Positions 1 through 13,200 of a stretch of 64,000 bases of DNA are shown piece by piece (the stretch's first letter is position 1; each line of letters begins with the position of its first letter). Both the position numbers and the translations under genes were made by a program. The stretch is taken from positions 413,799 through 477,798 of the forward strand of contig JAEVLN010000025.1 in the NCBI GenBank assembly GCA_018350325.1, given 5' to 3'. The notes under the pieces were generated by a model. That model searched no databases, was not told the origin of the DNA, and worked only from the letters and a program-made list of their open reading frames with translations. The DNA is from Globodera rostochiensis (taxonomy: Eukaryota > Nematoda > Chromadorea > Rhabditida > Heteroderidae).

Positions 1-22
1 CTAATTGCTGATTCTTCTTTAG

Positions 23-1262
23 ATTTACGAGAATTTGAAGCAAAAAGGCGGGCAGAAAGACGACGATGATCAACACGAATCTAAGAATCGGGCCGACGAG
101 ATCACGAGTCGTCAGCACATTTTAACGATGATAAAAGAGTTTAATGACCGATGGATTCGGCAATTGGAAGAAGCGGAAAACTGTCCTATGACGTCATCGA
201 AATTGGAATTACTAAATGAGTTCAAAGAAGCGATTAAGCGTGCACAAATGGTCGGTGCTTTGAAATACTGTATGCACAGTATGGAAAGGGTTGTTAGTGT
301 AGTTAGGGGGGGGGGGGGGGAAGAGATTGACAAGGATATTTTGTTCTGATTTAAAAAAGGTTCTTCTTTAGATTTACGAAAATTTTCTGCAAAAAGGCGG
401 GCAGAAAGACGATGATCAGCAGTTATCATTTGCAGAACTCGTGGAAAAAATTATGGAAGACGGCGGTGGTTTCAGTGCCGTCCTTAAACACATGGGTAAT
501 AAATATACTAATTCATAGGACTTGTCGAGACCTGAAATTTGCTGCGACTCGAGACCAAAAAAAGACCCGAGACTTTTCCCGGTTTGAAACTCGAGACCGA
601 GACTCTCGAGCAGACTTAATAATTGAACATTTTAAAAATGCGATGCTTTTCTATTGAGATTTTTTAAACCAAAATGTTATAATTGCTCATGCTTAACATT
701 TAAGGTGAAAGCCGGTTGAAGGCGGTTAACGGCAACTTGAGAAAATGGCTTGGAGATTCATACAACAAATTTAAGCAAGAATGCGAAAGATTTGGGGATT
801 TCGTCGCGGAAGAAATTAAAGAATGGTGGGCTGAGCATAAGTCGTCGCCGGAGGGTACAACTTTCATAGGACTTGTCGAGACCTGAAATTTGCTGCGACT
901 CGAGACCAAAAAAAGACCCGAGACTTTTCCCGGTTTGAAACTCGAGACCGAGACTCTCGAGCAGACTTAATAATTGAACATTTTAAAAATGCGATGCTTT
1001 TCTATTGAGATTTTTTAAACCAAAATGTTATAATTGCTCATGCTTAACATTTAAGGTGAAAGCCGGTTGAAGGCGGTTAACGGCAACTTGAGAAAATGGC
1101 TTGGAGATTCATACAACAAATTTAAGCAAGAATGCGAAAGATTTGGGGATTTCGTCGCGGAAGAAATTAAAGAATGGTGGGCTGAGCATAAGTCGTCGCC
1201 GGAGGGTACAACTTTTGAGCAAAAACTCGCTCTGATCGCAAAAGGCGTCCAAGTGATCAGTG
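23..1262 (+). CDS. SecA-like gene: exons before the motor, with duplicated first exon
   Basis: Three exons. Exons 23-250 and 372-495 both follow TTCTTTAG and both begin IYEN then QKGGQKDDD, so one is a tandem copy of the other that has since diverged. The first is phase 0-0. The second ends with one spare base, which fits the exon at 1056-1262. That exon reads LRKWLGDSYNKF then an acidic helical stretch ending KGVQVIS, with a GTAAGT donor. A truncated copy of it lies at 705-852 in the preceding intron. The segments are charged and probably helical; no domain is recognised. If only one of the two IYEN exons is used per transcript, they are alternative exons. Both appear open. Confidence 0.7.
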
Positions 1263-4200
1263 GTAAGTTTATTTAGTATTTTGTCAGGTAAATTTGTGCC
1301 GGATCACAGCAGTTTTTGTGTTGCCTGATGAGGCTAAATCTGATATCTACATATCTATTTGTTGAGGGCCCTCCAAAAATTCACAATTATAATCTGAGAT
1401 TGTGAAAGCTACAAAATTAAATGCTTATTTTATGAGTTGTTGCCTTTGACTCACACTGTTGGTGTCACAACAATTAATCATCCGAGGGCTTCCAATTTTA
1501 GGCAATAAAAAACTCGCTAAATAGCCAGGAAAATTTCAAAAATTTGAAAAGGATGATTTTTGCTAAGAAAACTGACTAAATTTGGAGAACATTTTTTAAA
1601 TTGTAGAAATGTTGCTTTTTTCAAACTAATTTTGCATGGCACAAAAAGGCATAAAATCCCGAAACTAATTCACTATAGAGGCCTCAAAATGAGCAAAAGT
1701 CCGTTTTTTGCACTTATCTCAACAAACAATGCTTGCAGAAAATAGGCATTTGCCTAAATTTGGAAGTCCTCCTCTCTCTCTGTTCATCATCATTTATTGT
1801 GGGTGATTATTAGAGGATTGGGGATTATTAGAGGGTGGGGGATTACAGGAGTTTATACAGTACATTCACAGGATTCAAACCGCGGAACACCCAACTGCTT
1901 GCCGTCATGTTGCGACGATTTGTCGCAGCGGAGTGCCCAGAAATGCACGGCTTAATGCTGCAAGTGGCGACTGGCGAAGGCAAATCGTGGATTGTGGCAA
2001 TGTTGGCGGCAATGCTTCATCTGACTAATCATTCAAACAAACGTGGTGACCAGCAGATAAAGGTGATTGAATAAAACTGATCATCAACGGGGGAAAACAA
2101 ACAAAACATTTGATCACAACAAAAGGATGACGAGCCGATGTCTGGCCAGGGAATGCTCGTCGGCGTGATTACCAGCAACCATCATTTGGCCAAGAAAGAC
2201 GCGGAGGAAATGGCCAATTTTTTTGACCTTTTCGGACTGACGGTTTCCCATATTGTGCTCGAATACTCGGATGAGGAAAGGTGGGGGATGTACAATACAT
2301 AATATGCGGTACAATACATAATATGCGAATTTTTTCGATAAGCATTTAAATTATTCAAATATAATCCCTTTAACTATTTTTGTTATTATTTTTTAGGGGT
2401 TTGGTTTTTTCTGCAGCAATTTTTACATAAAAACTATTTAAAAATCCAATTAAATTTAAATCTCCTAAAACTGTTCTCCATTTACACCGCTGGTATCGAA
2501 CTGCTGCTACTTCTTCTCGGAAACGAGATAGACCCGAAAACTCGGTTTCGGAATTCTCGACCTACCCGGGTTCGGAAATTTTATCCCGAGAATGAGGAAA
2601 GCAGCCGAATCCATTCCAACGGCATTTACCGTATTTCCTAAAATAGAGCCCCCGGGGGCTCTATTGTTCAACCCCCCCCCCCCCCAAAAAGGGGGGTTTT
2701 ATTTTAGGGGGGGGCTCTAATTTAGGGGGGGGGGGGACCTATTTTTTTAGAAAATCTTAACAAAATTTGCAATTTTTGCAACAAATTTTGGCAAAATTGG
2801 ACAATTTTGACTATTTTTTTCTGGCAAAATCAATCGCCGAATAGAAATTTTATTATTAAATAACAACATTTTTCGATATCTATGAGTTACCCAACCATTT
2901 TTCTGATGTTTTCTCCATTTTAAAAAATTTAAAAGTTAATCTCAATTTTTATCAAATAATTTTCACCAAAATTCATAACTACCTATTTTTAAAATGAACA
3001 TTGTCAAAAAGTTTAAAAGTTATGACACTTTATTTTTAAAGGAATTTATTTTGATTAAAAAATAAATTCGAATATGACCTCTATTTTACCCGATTTCAAA
3101 CCCCGGACCAAAATACAAACATTTTTTCGAAAATTAAAATCTTTCCAAAAATCAATTTTGGCCTCAAAATCATTTAAAAAGCAAAAAATTACAATGAAAA
3201 ACAAGTAATGCTCAAATTCATGCTTTTTCAATGAAGGCCAAATGTGGAGGGAAGCTTATAAAAACTCTTATAAAAGTGCCGGAATGACAATTAGAACTTT
3301 TTCATTTTTTCTTTACAGAAATTCACTAATTTTTTTAAAATTCATATTTTTGCTTAAAGTTGGCCAATGACTTATAAACTTGGAGAAAAAATGGAGAAAA
3401 ATAAACAAACATTTTTGCGTTAGTTTTCACAAATTTGAGAATCCAAAAAGTATGGCCAATTTGGCAAAAAAAAAATTCAAAAATTGGGGGGGGGGGGGCT
3501 TTATTTTAAGGGGGGGGGCTCTATTTAAGGGGGGGGGGCTCTATTGTTCAACCCCCCCCCCCCAAAAAAAGGGGGCTCTATTTTAGAGGGAGGGACTCTA
3601 ATTTAGGGGGGGGGGCTTTATTTTAGGAAATACGGTATATAAAGCACATTTAGGTGATTAAAATAATCTGATTTTTACACCCACAGCTTGAGAGAGGCAT
3701 ATGCATGCGATGTCATCTACGGAACAATGCAAGACTACCAGAGCCAGGAGGCGTATGATGAATTCTTTGGAAAGGTCAAATACATATATTTACATATATA
3801 TATATATGTAGTATATTTACAATAAATATATATATATTTACAATATATATGTAGTATATATTCAGGATGTCAGAGGTGGGCGTCGAATTGATGCAATAAT
3901 CAATGATGAGGGCGATTTTTCAAAGGTCAGTTTTCTTGGAAAGGGGCATTAGGCAGGGCTCGGATCTCAAAATAAAAATAAAAAGCACAATCTCATTAAT
4001 TCATTATTAGGCACTTAAAATGGATTGAATATTTCTCATTGTTAACAATATATTTAAGCATTTCATGTCAGAACTAAGCATTTTTTTATGAAAATGTTGC
4101 AAGAAAGGTCGAAATTGCATTTGATTTGTGCCAATGATTTCACTGTGTTTTGACATAGACGGTATTATCCTTTATGTGTCCGCACATTCAGATTTGAAAA

Positions 4201-7200
4201 AAAGGTCAACAATAAGCTGAACATTTACAATTACAATCCAGGATCTATATAGCTCCTGGATTGTCACCACGGTTCAGCGCCAGAAAAGTTTTTGAGACCA
4301 TAATTTTTTGCAAACTCAACAAAACAAGATGAAATTGATTGACACCATTGGAAAGCTCTGGGGATGTTTTGAACAATTCATCAAGCAAAAGCGAACTCGA
4401 TAAGCCTAAAAAAGTACGAATTTTGGCGACTTTCGATTTATAACTTTTTTGAGAAAGCTCGGACTGCGTAGCTTTTGCTTGATGAATTGTTCAAACATCC
4501 AGAGCTTTCAGAGCTTTTCAATAGTGCCAATTTCAATTTCATCTTGATTCGTTATTTGCAAAAAGTTATGGTCTTCAAAACGCTTCTGGCGCTTAACCGT
4601 GCTGCTCCGCCGTTGAACTCGCTTTCATATGAGGAAACAAATCGTTTCATGGCATTTTTCTTTAAATAAAAATGAGGTTTTCTGAGATTAAAAAAACTAA
4701 CAATAAATATTCGAGAGGGATGCTTATTATTCAAAATTTTCATTTACGAATTTTTTTGTTGTTGCAGAATGACGATGTGACACAAGAGCGTGAACTTCGT
4801 TTGGCGACCAATTCACCGGGCATGGAAAGTCTGAACGAGATTTTAATGTTTGTGGCGTTAGCCCGGGACTTAATTTTGCGGGAAATGAAAAACAATGGCA
4901 CGCTTACTGAAAAGGATGGCAATGCCACACTGACAGCCGAGCAAGTAAAGGAAGTCAAAGCGAATATGGTCAGTCCCCTGGAATTATTTGAATGTATAAA
5001 TAAGTGCAGGGCTGCGATTCGTACTTGAAATTGACCCTCGTACTTACAAATTATAAACTGTACTTATTTCCAAGAATGTACTTGGAAATGAAAATTTCGA
5101 AGTGTTTTGATTTTTCCCCCAGGAAATGGACAGAAATCCTCCAAAAATTTACCTATTTTTGGCAAAGTTTCAAACAATTTGGCATTATGTAACCCACCAT
5201 TTCAACAGAAAATACTGATCAATTTTTCGCATTTTGTTTACACTTTTTAATCAAATTTTGGCTACCGAGCCGAGGCCCACTCTTAGTGCCTTCAGTCCCG
5301 TACTGAAGCTAAGATTAATCCTAAGCCTAAGCTAGCCTAAGCTTAGCTTAGATAAAGCTTAGGCTTAGACTAAGACGTGCACGGGGATTCGGGAGTTTTG
5401 GCTTGGGTGGGATTTTGAGAGTAATTTCATAAAATTCCACCATTATGTACCTGGAAAACAAAAAGTGTGTACTTGGTCCTTGTCGTTACTCTATCGCAGC
5501 CCTGTATAAGTGTAACAAGGATGGATTCTGATCGCAATTTCAAAAAAAAAAATCAGAAACAGAATTCTGATGCCGTATGGTCAGAAATCAGTAAAATCTG
5601 AATTTCGTGAGTCAAAATGGTCAAAAATCGGAAAAAAAAATCAAGAAATTATTTGAAATAAATCACAAGTATTTTTTTACTAAATTTTAAATCTCATACA
5701 CTAGGTAAATAACACAGCAGATTGAGAACATTTTAGATTTTAAACAATATTTGTCAGGAAAAATTCAAAATCAAATCAAAAACCTAATTCCCATAAAATT
5801 TTAACGGTGGCAAGGGGGGGGGGTGAGGGTTATTAACTTATTTAAACAATGTGAAAAAAATTTTGGAGAATTTTGATGTTTTTTGTTGAGATAATTCATA
5901 CAAGAATTATTTCGGATTTTTCTGACTTTTTCCTAAAAACAGAAATCAAAATTCTGTTCCCCAGTTAAAACAAAATTCTGATGTCAAAATTGTCAGAAAT
6001 CAGAATAACAGAATCCAGCCTGATAAATATATAATAAAAAGTTAGCAAAAAAGGATTTTAATTTTTTAGATTAAATTTATCGACCAATTTGTTGAGCACG
6101 CTGAAGAGACTAACAACAAAGAGGTAGTGTATACATAAAATGTATAATATGAAAGTAGCAAGAAATGTAAACTCCAAATTTCTCAGAAAATGAATTATTA
6201 AAAAATTGTTCTAAGTCGATAAAAACTTATTTTGGGGTCGTATAACCCAAATCTCAGAAACCCTTTAGAGCCTTTCAACTTTGAAAAAAATTAAAACCAA
6301 TTTTTGCTTTTTGTTTGAATTCGGGTTTGGCGTTTTGAATTGGTCGATATAGTGGTCAGATTCGGGTTGTACGTCCCCGAAAACTCCAAGAAACACGTTT
6401 TATCGACTTTAAAAGAATTTTCGAAAACGAAAAGCGGGCTTTTGGTGCGTAGAACTTAGTTCTAATGCTAAATTTGCTTAAATTTCAGAAAATGCCTCCC
6501 AACGTTCGTCAACGACGACACCGCCGACAAATTCCGGTGACTGCCCGTGGAACAAATGCCAATGAAAAAGAAGAAGAAGCTGAAGAAAATGACTTAAGAA
6601 AAGAACTTGCTGAAATGGCACCGAAGATTCCCAAACATTTGCTCGACTTTGTCAAGTTGGAAATTGAGGGATGGTGCAGCTCGGCTTTACAAGCGCTTGG
6701 CTTGAACGACAAGGTGCAATACATCATGGAGACGGAGAACAACAACGGCACAACGAACAACAACGGCACAACGAACATCAACGGCACAACGACCAACAAC
6801 GGCCTGCCATCGGCGATGACGCCGATGCGGATCATCCCGGTGGACAACATGAACAGCGGCATCATCGAGTCACAATCGCAATGGGACAAAGGACTGCAAC
6901 AGATTGTCCAGATCGACCAACAAACGGAGATCACTCCATTGTCACTGCAATCCGCTTACAAAAACAACGTTGGCTTTCTGTGCCCACACACCAACATGAC
7001 ATCAATTACCGGCACTGCTGGCTCGAACAATGAGCGTGACTTTGTCGGCAACATTTTTAAGCTAATGACCATTAATGTGCCGCGCTTCAAAGACCGTCAG
7101 TACACAAAAGATGCCGATGATAAATTGTGCGAAAATGACGCCGAGTGGACAGAAAGCATTGTTGAAAAGGTACCATCCATCGATCACTGATCAACAGAAG

Positions 7201-10200
7201 AAGAAACATTTTTTGGGTGCCGGGACGTTTCTTAAAAGTCGAAATATATGTTCCAAAACATAGTGCCATATAAAGGCCAATTTTTTAAAGAGTGCCTTGT
7301 CATTAACTTAAAAAATATAACATTTTAATATTTTTATATTATTGTGTTTAGGCATTGGAGTACACAGATAAACGGGCGGTTCTGATCACCACCGGCTCCA
7401 TCGAAGATGCCAACACGATTAAAGATGCATTGGCGGCGCGGATTGGCCAATCAAAGCGGCGAATTCGGACGTTCATTAAGGTGGTGCCCGCACACTAGGG
7501 ATGCTCGAGACTTGAAATTTACCGAGATCCGCGATCGAGACTTTTTTGAAATTTTTTTAAAAAATTCATTTCGGTCAACCTTTAGTGCTCAGGGCTGAAC
7601 AAGATCAGATTTCAATCTCAGAAGAGATCGCATAGTCCTGTCTGATCCCTATTCACGTTACATGTGTCAGATCGCGCTAATCATGAATTTGGCATTTATT
7701 TTAAGTGTAATCTCAACTCCTTCCCAACTTCAATATTTTTTTTAGGGCAGGACAGATGAGGAATCCGAATCTTTGAAAGAGAATATGTGCCAAGGCGACA
7801 TTCTGATCGGCACAATGCTCATTGCGCGCGGTGTCGACATGAACCCTGCCGATGATGTGGGAAATATTTTTTGTGTGATTACTACCGTAGTATTATTTAT
7901 TACCTTTACAGTTTTACAGCCGCACGGGCCGGCTTTCATATTTTATATACCGTATATCCTCTTAATCCCTCAACCTACTCAGAAAGGGCGACATTATTAG
8001 CGGATGGAGGATTATTAAAGGAGAAATGGGTTTTGTGTGTTCACCTACTCAGAGGTTGGGGGATTATTAGAGGTGGGGGATTAAAAGAGGATATACGGTA
8101 TATAGGGCCGCGGACCCCAGTTTTGTGTCCGCACATTTAAATTTACAATTACAATCTAGAAGCTTTATAGGTAGCTCCTGGATTGTAAAGGGTAAGTACC
8201 CACTTGTCCGCTCACAAATGGATTAAATATAATAATAGGACCGAAGCCCTCACTAATGGACTTCCGTGGGATAGGCGGGGGCCTGGATGAATGTACGTAA
8301 AGAAAAGTCCAATTCATGCCTTTTAAGCCTTTTATTTAACAGGTGTTGCGCAATAAAGGCTTGGCGCATATCACCGCCTTTCCACCGCGGAACAACCGCG
8401 TCGAGGAGCAGGTGGCCGGCCGCGTGGCGCGGAAGGGCCAGCCGGGCTCCGGCTGTCTGATCATTCGTAAATCGGACATAAAGCGGCTGATCAGCGACGG
8501 CGGCGGCTGCCAAAACGAAGAATGGTCAGACAGAGACTGGGAAAATTGGCGCGACAAACGCGAGGCATTGGTCGCCGATCAGCTCACATCGTTCCTGCAG
8601 AATCGAATTCCGATACTGTCGTTTCGCGGTACGGTTGCTGCACAAAATGATTTTTATTATTAAATAAAAAATAAATAAATTTGGGAATGGAGGCCGGGGT
8701 GGTACCAGAATTTCTGGTGATTTTGGGCACCAGAATTCTGATTTCTGGTTTCTGGTTTTTTTTTTGCAACCAGAATTCTGATTTCTGGTTTCTGGTTTTT
8801 TAGAGTAAAAACCTGAAAAAAAAAAACCAGAAATTCAAGTCAAAAATTCAAAATTTTCTCGGCGGCGCCTATCGGGACCGCCGACCCACCCGCGCAACCA
8901 AAAGAAGCAGAATTCGCAAAAAATCCGCATTTTTAAAATTTAAAAATCGACAAAATTTTCGAAATTTTTAGATATTTTTCTACCAAAATGTTAAAAATTC
9001 TAAAAAATTTACTGAAAATTGAACTTTTTTGGAAAAATTTGCTAAGAAAAATGCAATAAAAAACCCAAAAAACACACCCCTAAAATCGAACTTTTTGGAG
9101 GAAAAATTGCTTAAGAAAAATGCGGGAATGATTAAAAAATTTCTGTTCTGGTTTTCTGATTTACCAGAATTTCTGGTCATTTTGGGCACCAGAATTCTGT
9201 TTTCTGATTTCTGATTTTTTAAATGAGGACCAGAATTCTGTTTTCTGGTTTCTGGTTTTTTTATGCAACCAGAATTCTGATTTCTGGTTTCTGATTTTTA
9301 AAAAGTCGATCAGAGCACATCGCTGGTCCGCACATTCAATTTACAATTACAACCCAGGAGCCATAATTGATTGTAAATGTAAAATGTCTAATGAGCAAGT
9401 TTTACAAATTTGCAATATGTCTACAATTACAATCCAGATGCTAATAGCTCCTTAATTGTAATTGTAAAATGGCTAGTGAATATGTCTAGTGATACAAATT
9501 TACAATATGTCTAGTGAGCAAGTTTTACAAATTTACAATATGAGTGAGCAAGTTTTACAATATGTCTAGTGAGCAAGTTTTACAAATTTACAATATGAGT
9601 GAGCAAGTTTTACAATATGTCTAGTGAGCAAGTTTTACAAATTTACAATATGAGTGAGCAAGTTTTACAATATGTCTAGTGAGCAAGTTTTACAAATTTA
9701 CAATATGAGTGAGCAAGTTTTACAATATGTCTAGTGAGCAAGGGACACATAAAGCATGAGTACCAAAGTGCCAATTCAATTTCCGATGAAGGCAATAAAT
9801 TTTCACAGTTCACAACTAATTAACTAATTAATTATTTGATGCCCATTTTGTTCTAATTACTATTTCTTTTGTTTTATCAGACGAACTTTACAAGCGAATG
9901 TGCGATAAAATGGGTGAAGTACGGTCAATTTGTGAGGAAGAAGAGGACTATTGTCAGTACGCGGCAGTTCAGATTCAAGAGCTGTGGAGCTTTTGGATCA
10001 ATCGATTTGACCATGAAATTGCGGCATTAATTGAGGAAGGCAAAAAGGCCGGCAAGACGGTGACGTATGTTTTTATGGCAATTTGTTATTCATTAATGGC
10101 ATATTGTTGGGTTGTGAGTGCCACCACTCTGATTTCGTAAAGTGCCGTCGTGCGTGTCGCTAAATGTTCATATTCAAACTCATTAAATCTTTTTTTAAAT

Positions 10201-13200
10201 TTGTGATTTAATTGATTTAAGAGAATGAAAAAATGATATTATAAGTAAAATGGCATTCGGCACCCATTTATTTCAGTGATGTTTTGGATGGGCCTACGAA
10301 AGATGGATTCTTCCGGCGATTTGATGAATTCATTGAGTCCAAAATTGGCCAACTGAAAGAATTTGTTGCAGACCCAAGCAAAAGTGAGCTGCTCGAGAAC
10401 CCGGCATATTTAATGAAGACGGCGCACCTAATGTTAAATTCCGAGCATCCGGAGATTGCAAGAGAAATGATCAAGTAATCGGACAGCTGAAATTCAAAAT
10501 TCACGCTTAATTTTTAAAATTTTCATTATTATCTCTCCTATAAACTAAATTTTTAGGATTAAAATTCAAATCTTTCAGGAAAGTGGACCCGAATGACCCT
10601 GAATTTGCTTATATCAGGCTTTACTACGAGGCAAAGGCTCACGTTGAGCTGGGCCACAAGCTTTTTTTAAGACATAACAAACGAAGGCCGAAAAATCGCG
10701 AACTCCACGAGAAGGCTCTCAAATGCCTTGAAGAAGCGGTCAAAATTGTGGATAACAAAATGGCGTCGATTAACGGCGTGCTGTCCGTCCTGAACATTAA
10801 GCCGTCCAGTCGGCTTTCAAAGCAATTTCACCGAGATATTGAAGCGCTCAACATATTCCGACAACAATGCCTCACATCATTTAATACAATCGTGCGGATT
10901 GACCAACAGGTGGTTACGGCACAACTGACGGCAGGGCGAAGCCGGAGAAACTGCTCATCCCCGAGAGAAAATGCCTCCGATAAATTTTGGCAAAGCAAGG
11001 CCAATCTTCAGCTTAGAAAAGCTAATAAGCGAAAAATCGATTAGACTTTTTTTGGGGGGGGGGGGCGGCGTTTTCGCGGGGCGTTTTAGGCAGAGATTGG
11101 CTGAAAGGGTCGAGCGATTAGTTCGCGATTACCTAATCAAAAATAATCGACAAATCCAACGATTAATCGACCAACAAATAATCAAACGTGGGGAGGAAGC
11201 GGAGGGCAGGCAAATAGTTGGGGGTACGGTATCATTGAGCGGAGGGCGGACAAATGGTTGGGAGAGGGGCCGGGTCCATTGATTGGAGGGAGGACAAATA
11301 GTTGGGGGTACGGTATCATTGAGCGGAGGGCGGACAAATGGTTGGGAGAGGGGACGGGTCCATTGATTGGAGGGAGGACATAGTTGGGGGTACGGTATCA
11401 TTGAGCGGAGGGCGGACAAATGGTTGGGAGAGGGGACAGGTCCATTGATTGGAGGGAGGACAAATAGTTGGGGGTACGGTATCATTGAGCGGAGGGCGAA
11501 TGAGTGTAGTGAAAAATAGTTTTTCAACCACCAAAATTGCCAATTTTATTTCTTTATTTTTAAAACTCTGGTTCACTGAAATTGCTATTACAATACAAAT
11601 TTTCAATTTTAGAAGGTTGGGGTTGCCAAAATCAAGGACTGTGTAGAAATTGACGATGCCGCACTCAAATACAAAAAAGAGATGAAGGAAGCCAAAAAGG
11701 CGGAAAAGCAGCAGAAATCGGCGGCAACCGAACCTCCGCGTACAGCAAATCCTTCCGGCCCAGACGACCCGCCTCCAGACGAACCGGGTTAGGGCGTTGA
11801 AAACCCATAAAAGTTCTTTGGAAACGACGTCTTTGACCGGATTTTGGCATTTTCCCATGGGTTAAAAGTACAGTTAGAAACAGAAGCCCGTTTAGCTAGG
11901 TAATAAAATGTTGAGATTTCTTCTTGTTGATCTAATGATCCAAAAATGGTGTTGGAACATAGCTGAAATAGAGGTGGGGGGAGGGGGGGAGGGGGTTGAC
12001 ATACCTAAATTTTTCCAAGGAATTCCTCCTTTCGAAAAATCAAATTTCCTCAGAATTTTTCACATCGTTGGTAATTGTCAGGCCAACTCTCCCCCCCCCC
12101 CCCCCCCCGACCTATTTTCATAATGAGATTCATTCAGCAGAAGCAGCAGCTGAAGATGGTAATGGTGATGACGACATCTCGATCCCTAAGGACGAGTTGG
12201 AGGCGATGAAGGATGAGGGTTTGTCCCACTTCTACAACCTGGACATTGCGATGCCGATACCGTCAATGTGGACAATTGGCCTGCTGTTTTTTGCCGGCGT
12301 GTTACAAATTGGCTTCGGCTTGATGTTGGCTTTTTGCTCCAGCGGTGCTGCTACGCAATGGGGCTGGTCTCTGATCAATGGGTAAGTAATCCGGGCCGTA
12401 CCAACAGAGTTCCATCGTTCGAGTACTACCACTCCAACTGGAACTTTTTTGGTTGAATTGAATTTTATTTGCAAAATTTTAAATGTTTAATGCTGAGATT
12501 TTAAGATTTCGTCGGTTTTACACAGGGTGGCCATTTTTAAATAAGACATTGAAGGGCAAAAATAAGATTTTGGGGTACAAAATAAGGACACTTTTTGTGG
12601 ACTAAGAAACACAATTTTTAACCGATTTATTCACAAAATAAACTGTGTAAGATTAATATTTTTCTCACCGATGATTTTTTGAGCAATTTAGGCCGACTTA
12701 AAAGAAATTGGTTACCATTTTTTTAAAGCGCCTTCACGGTAAAAGGGGTGGTTTCGGCGGCGCCTATAGGCGTCGGCGAGAAATTTTAAGGATTTAGGCA
12801 AAAACTTGTTTTTAAGCAGAGATTTCATTTTTAAACTATATTTGCTCAATTTACGCGAAATTTCACGAATTTTGCTAAAAAAATTGAACCAAAATTGGAA
12901 AAAAGTTAATTTTTCAAAGTTGTTTGGCACGTTTGATGTTAAAGAATGAAAATCATTAGAGAAAATTAGAGTTGGTCGAGACCGGGATTTTTGGGAAAAA
13001 CCGGGACCGGGATTGACCGGGACCGTGAAAGCCAGGATCGCGACCGAGACCAGCATCAAGAATCGGGACCGGGATCGGGATTTCGCCATTTCAAAAACCG
13101 GGATCGGGATTTCGCCATTTCAAAAACCGGGATCGGGATTCAAAAACCCTGGAATTTCCCGACCGGTCCCGGTCGGGATCCCGGTCCCGACCAACTCTAG

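Noticed and set aside
6509..7033. Other-frame ORFs over 6489-7169
   Set aside because: They shadow the exon with the ITGTAGS motif, which is fixed by its splice borders and SecA likeness.
8240..8296. Exon reading AEALTNGLPWDRRGPGG, with TGA in one copy
   Set aside because: Joining 7746-7856 directly to 8343 restores the SecA-like order and phase, so this stretch is intronic even though it is open in the second copy.
11788..11792. TAG as the end of the SecA-like gene
   Set aside because: A GTTAGG donor overlaps it and gives the phase needed by the strong exon at 12138 with its GTAAGT donor.
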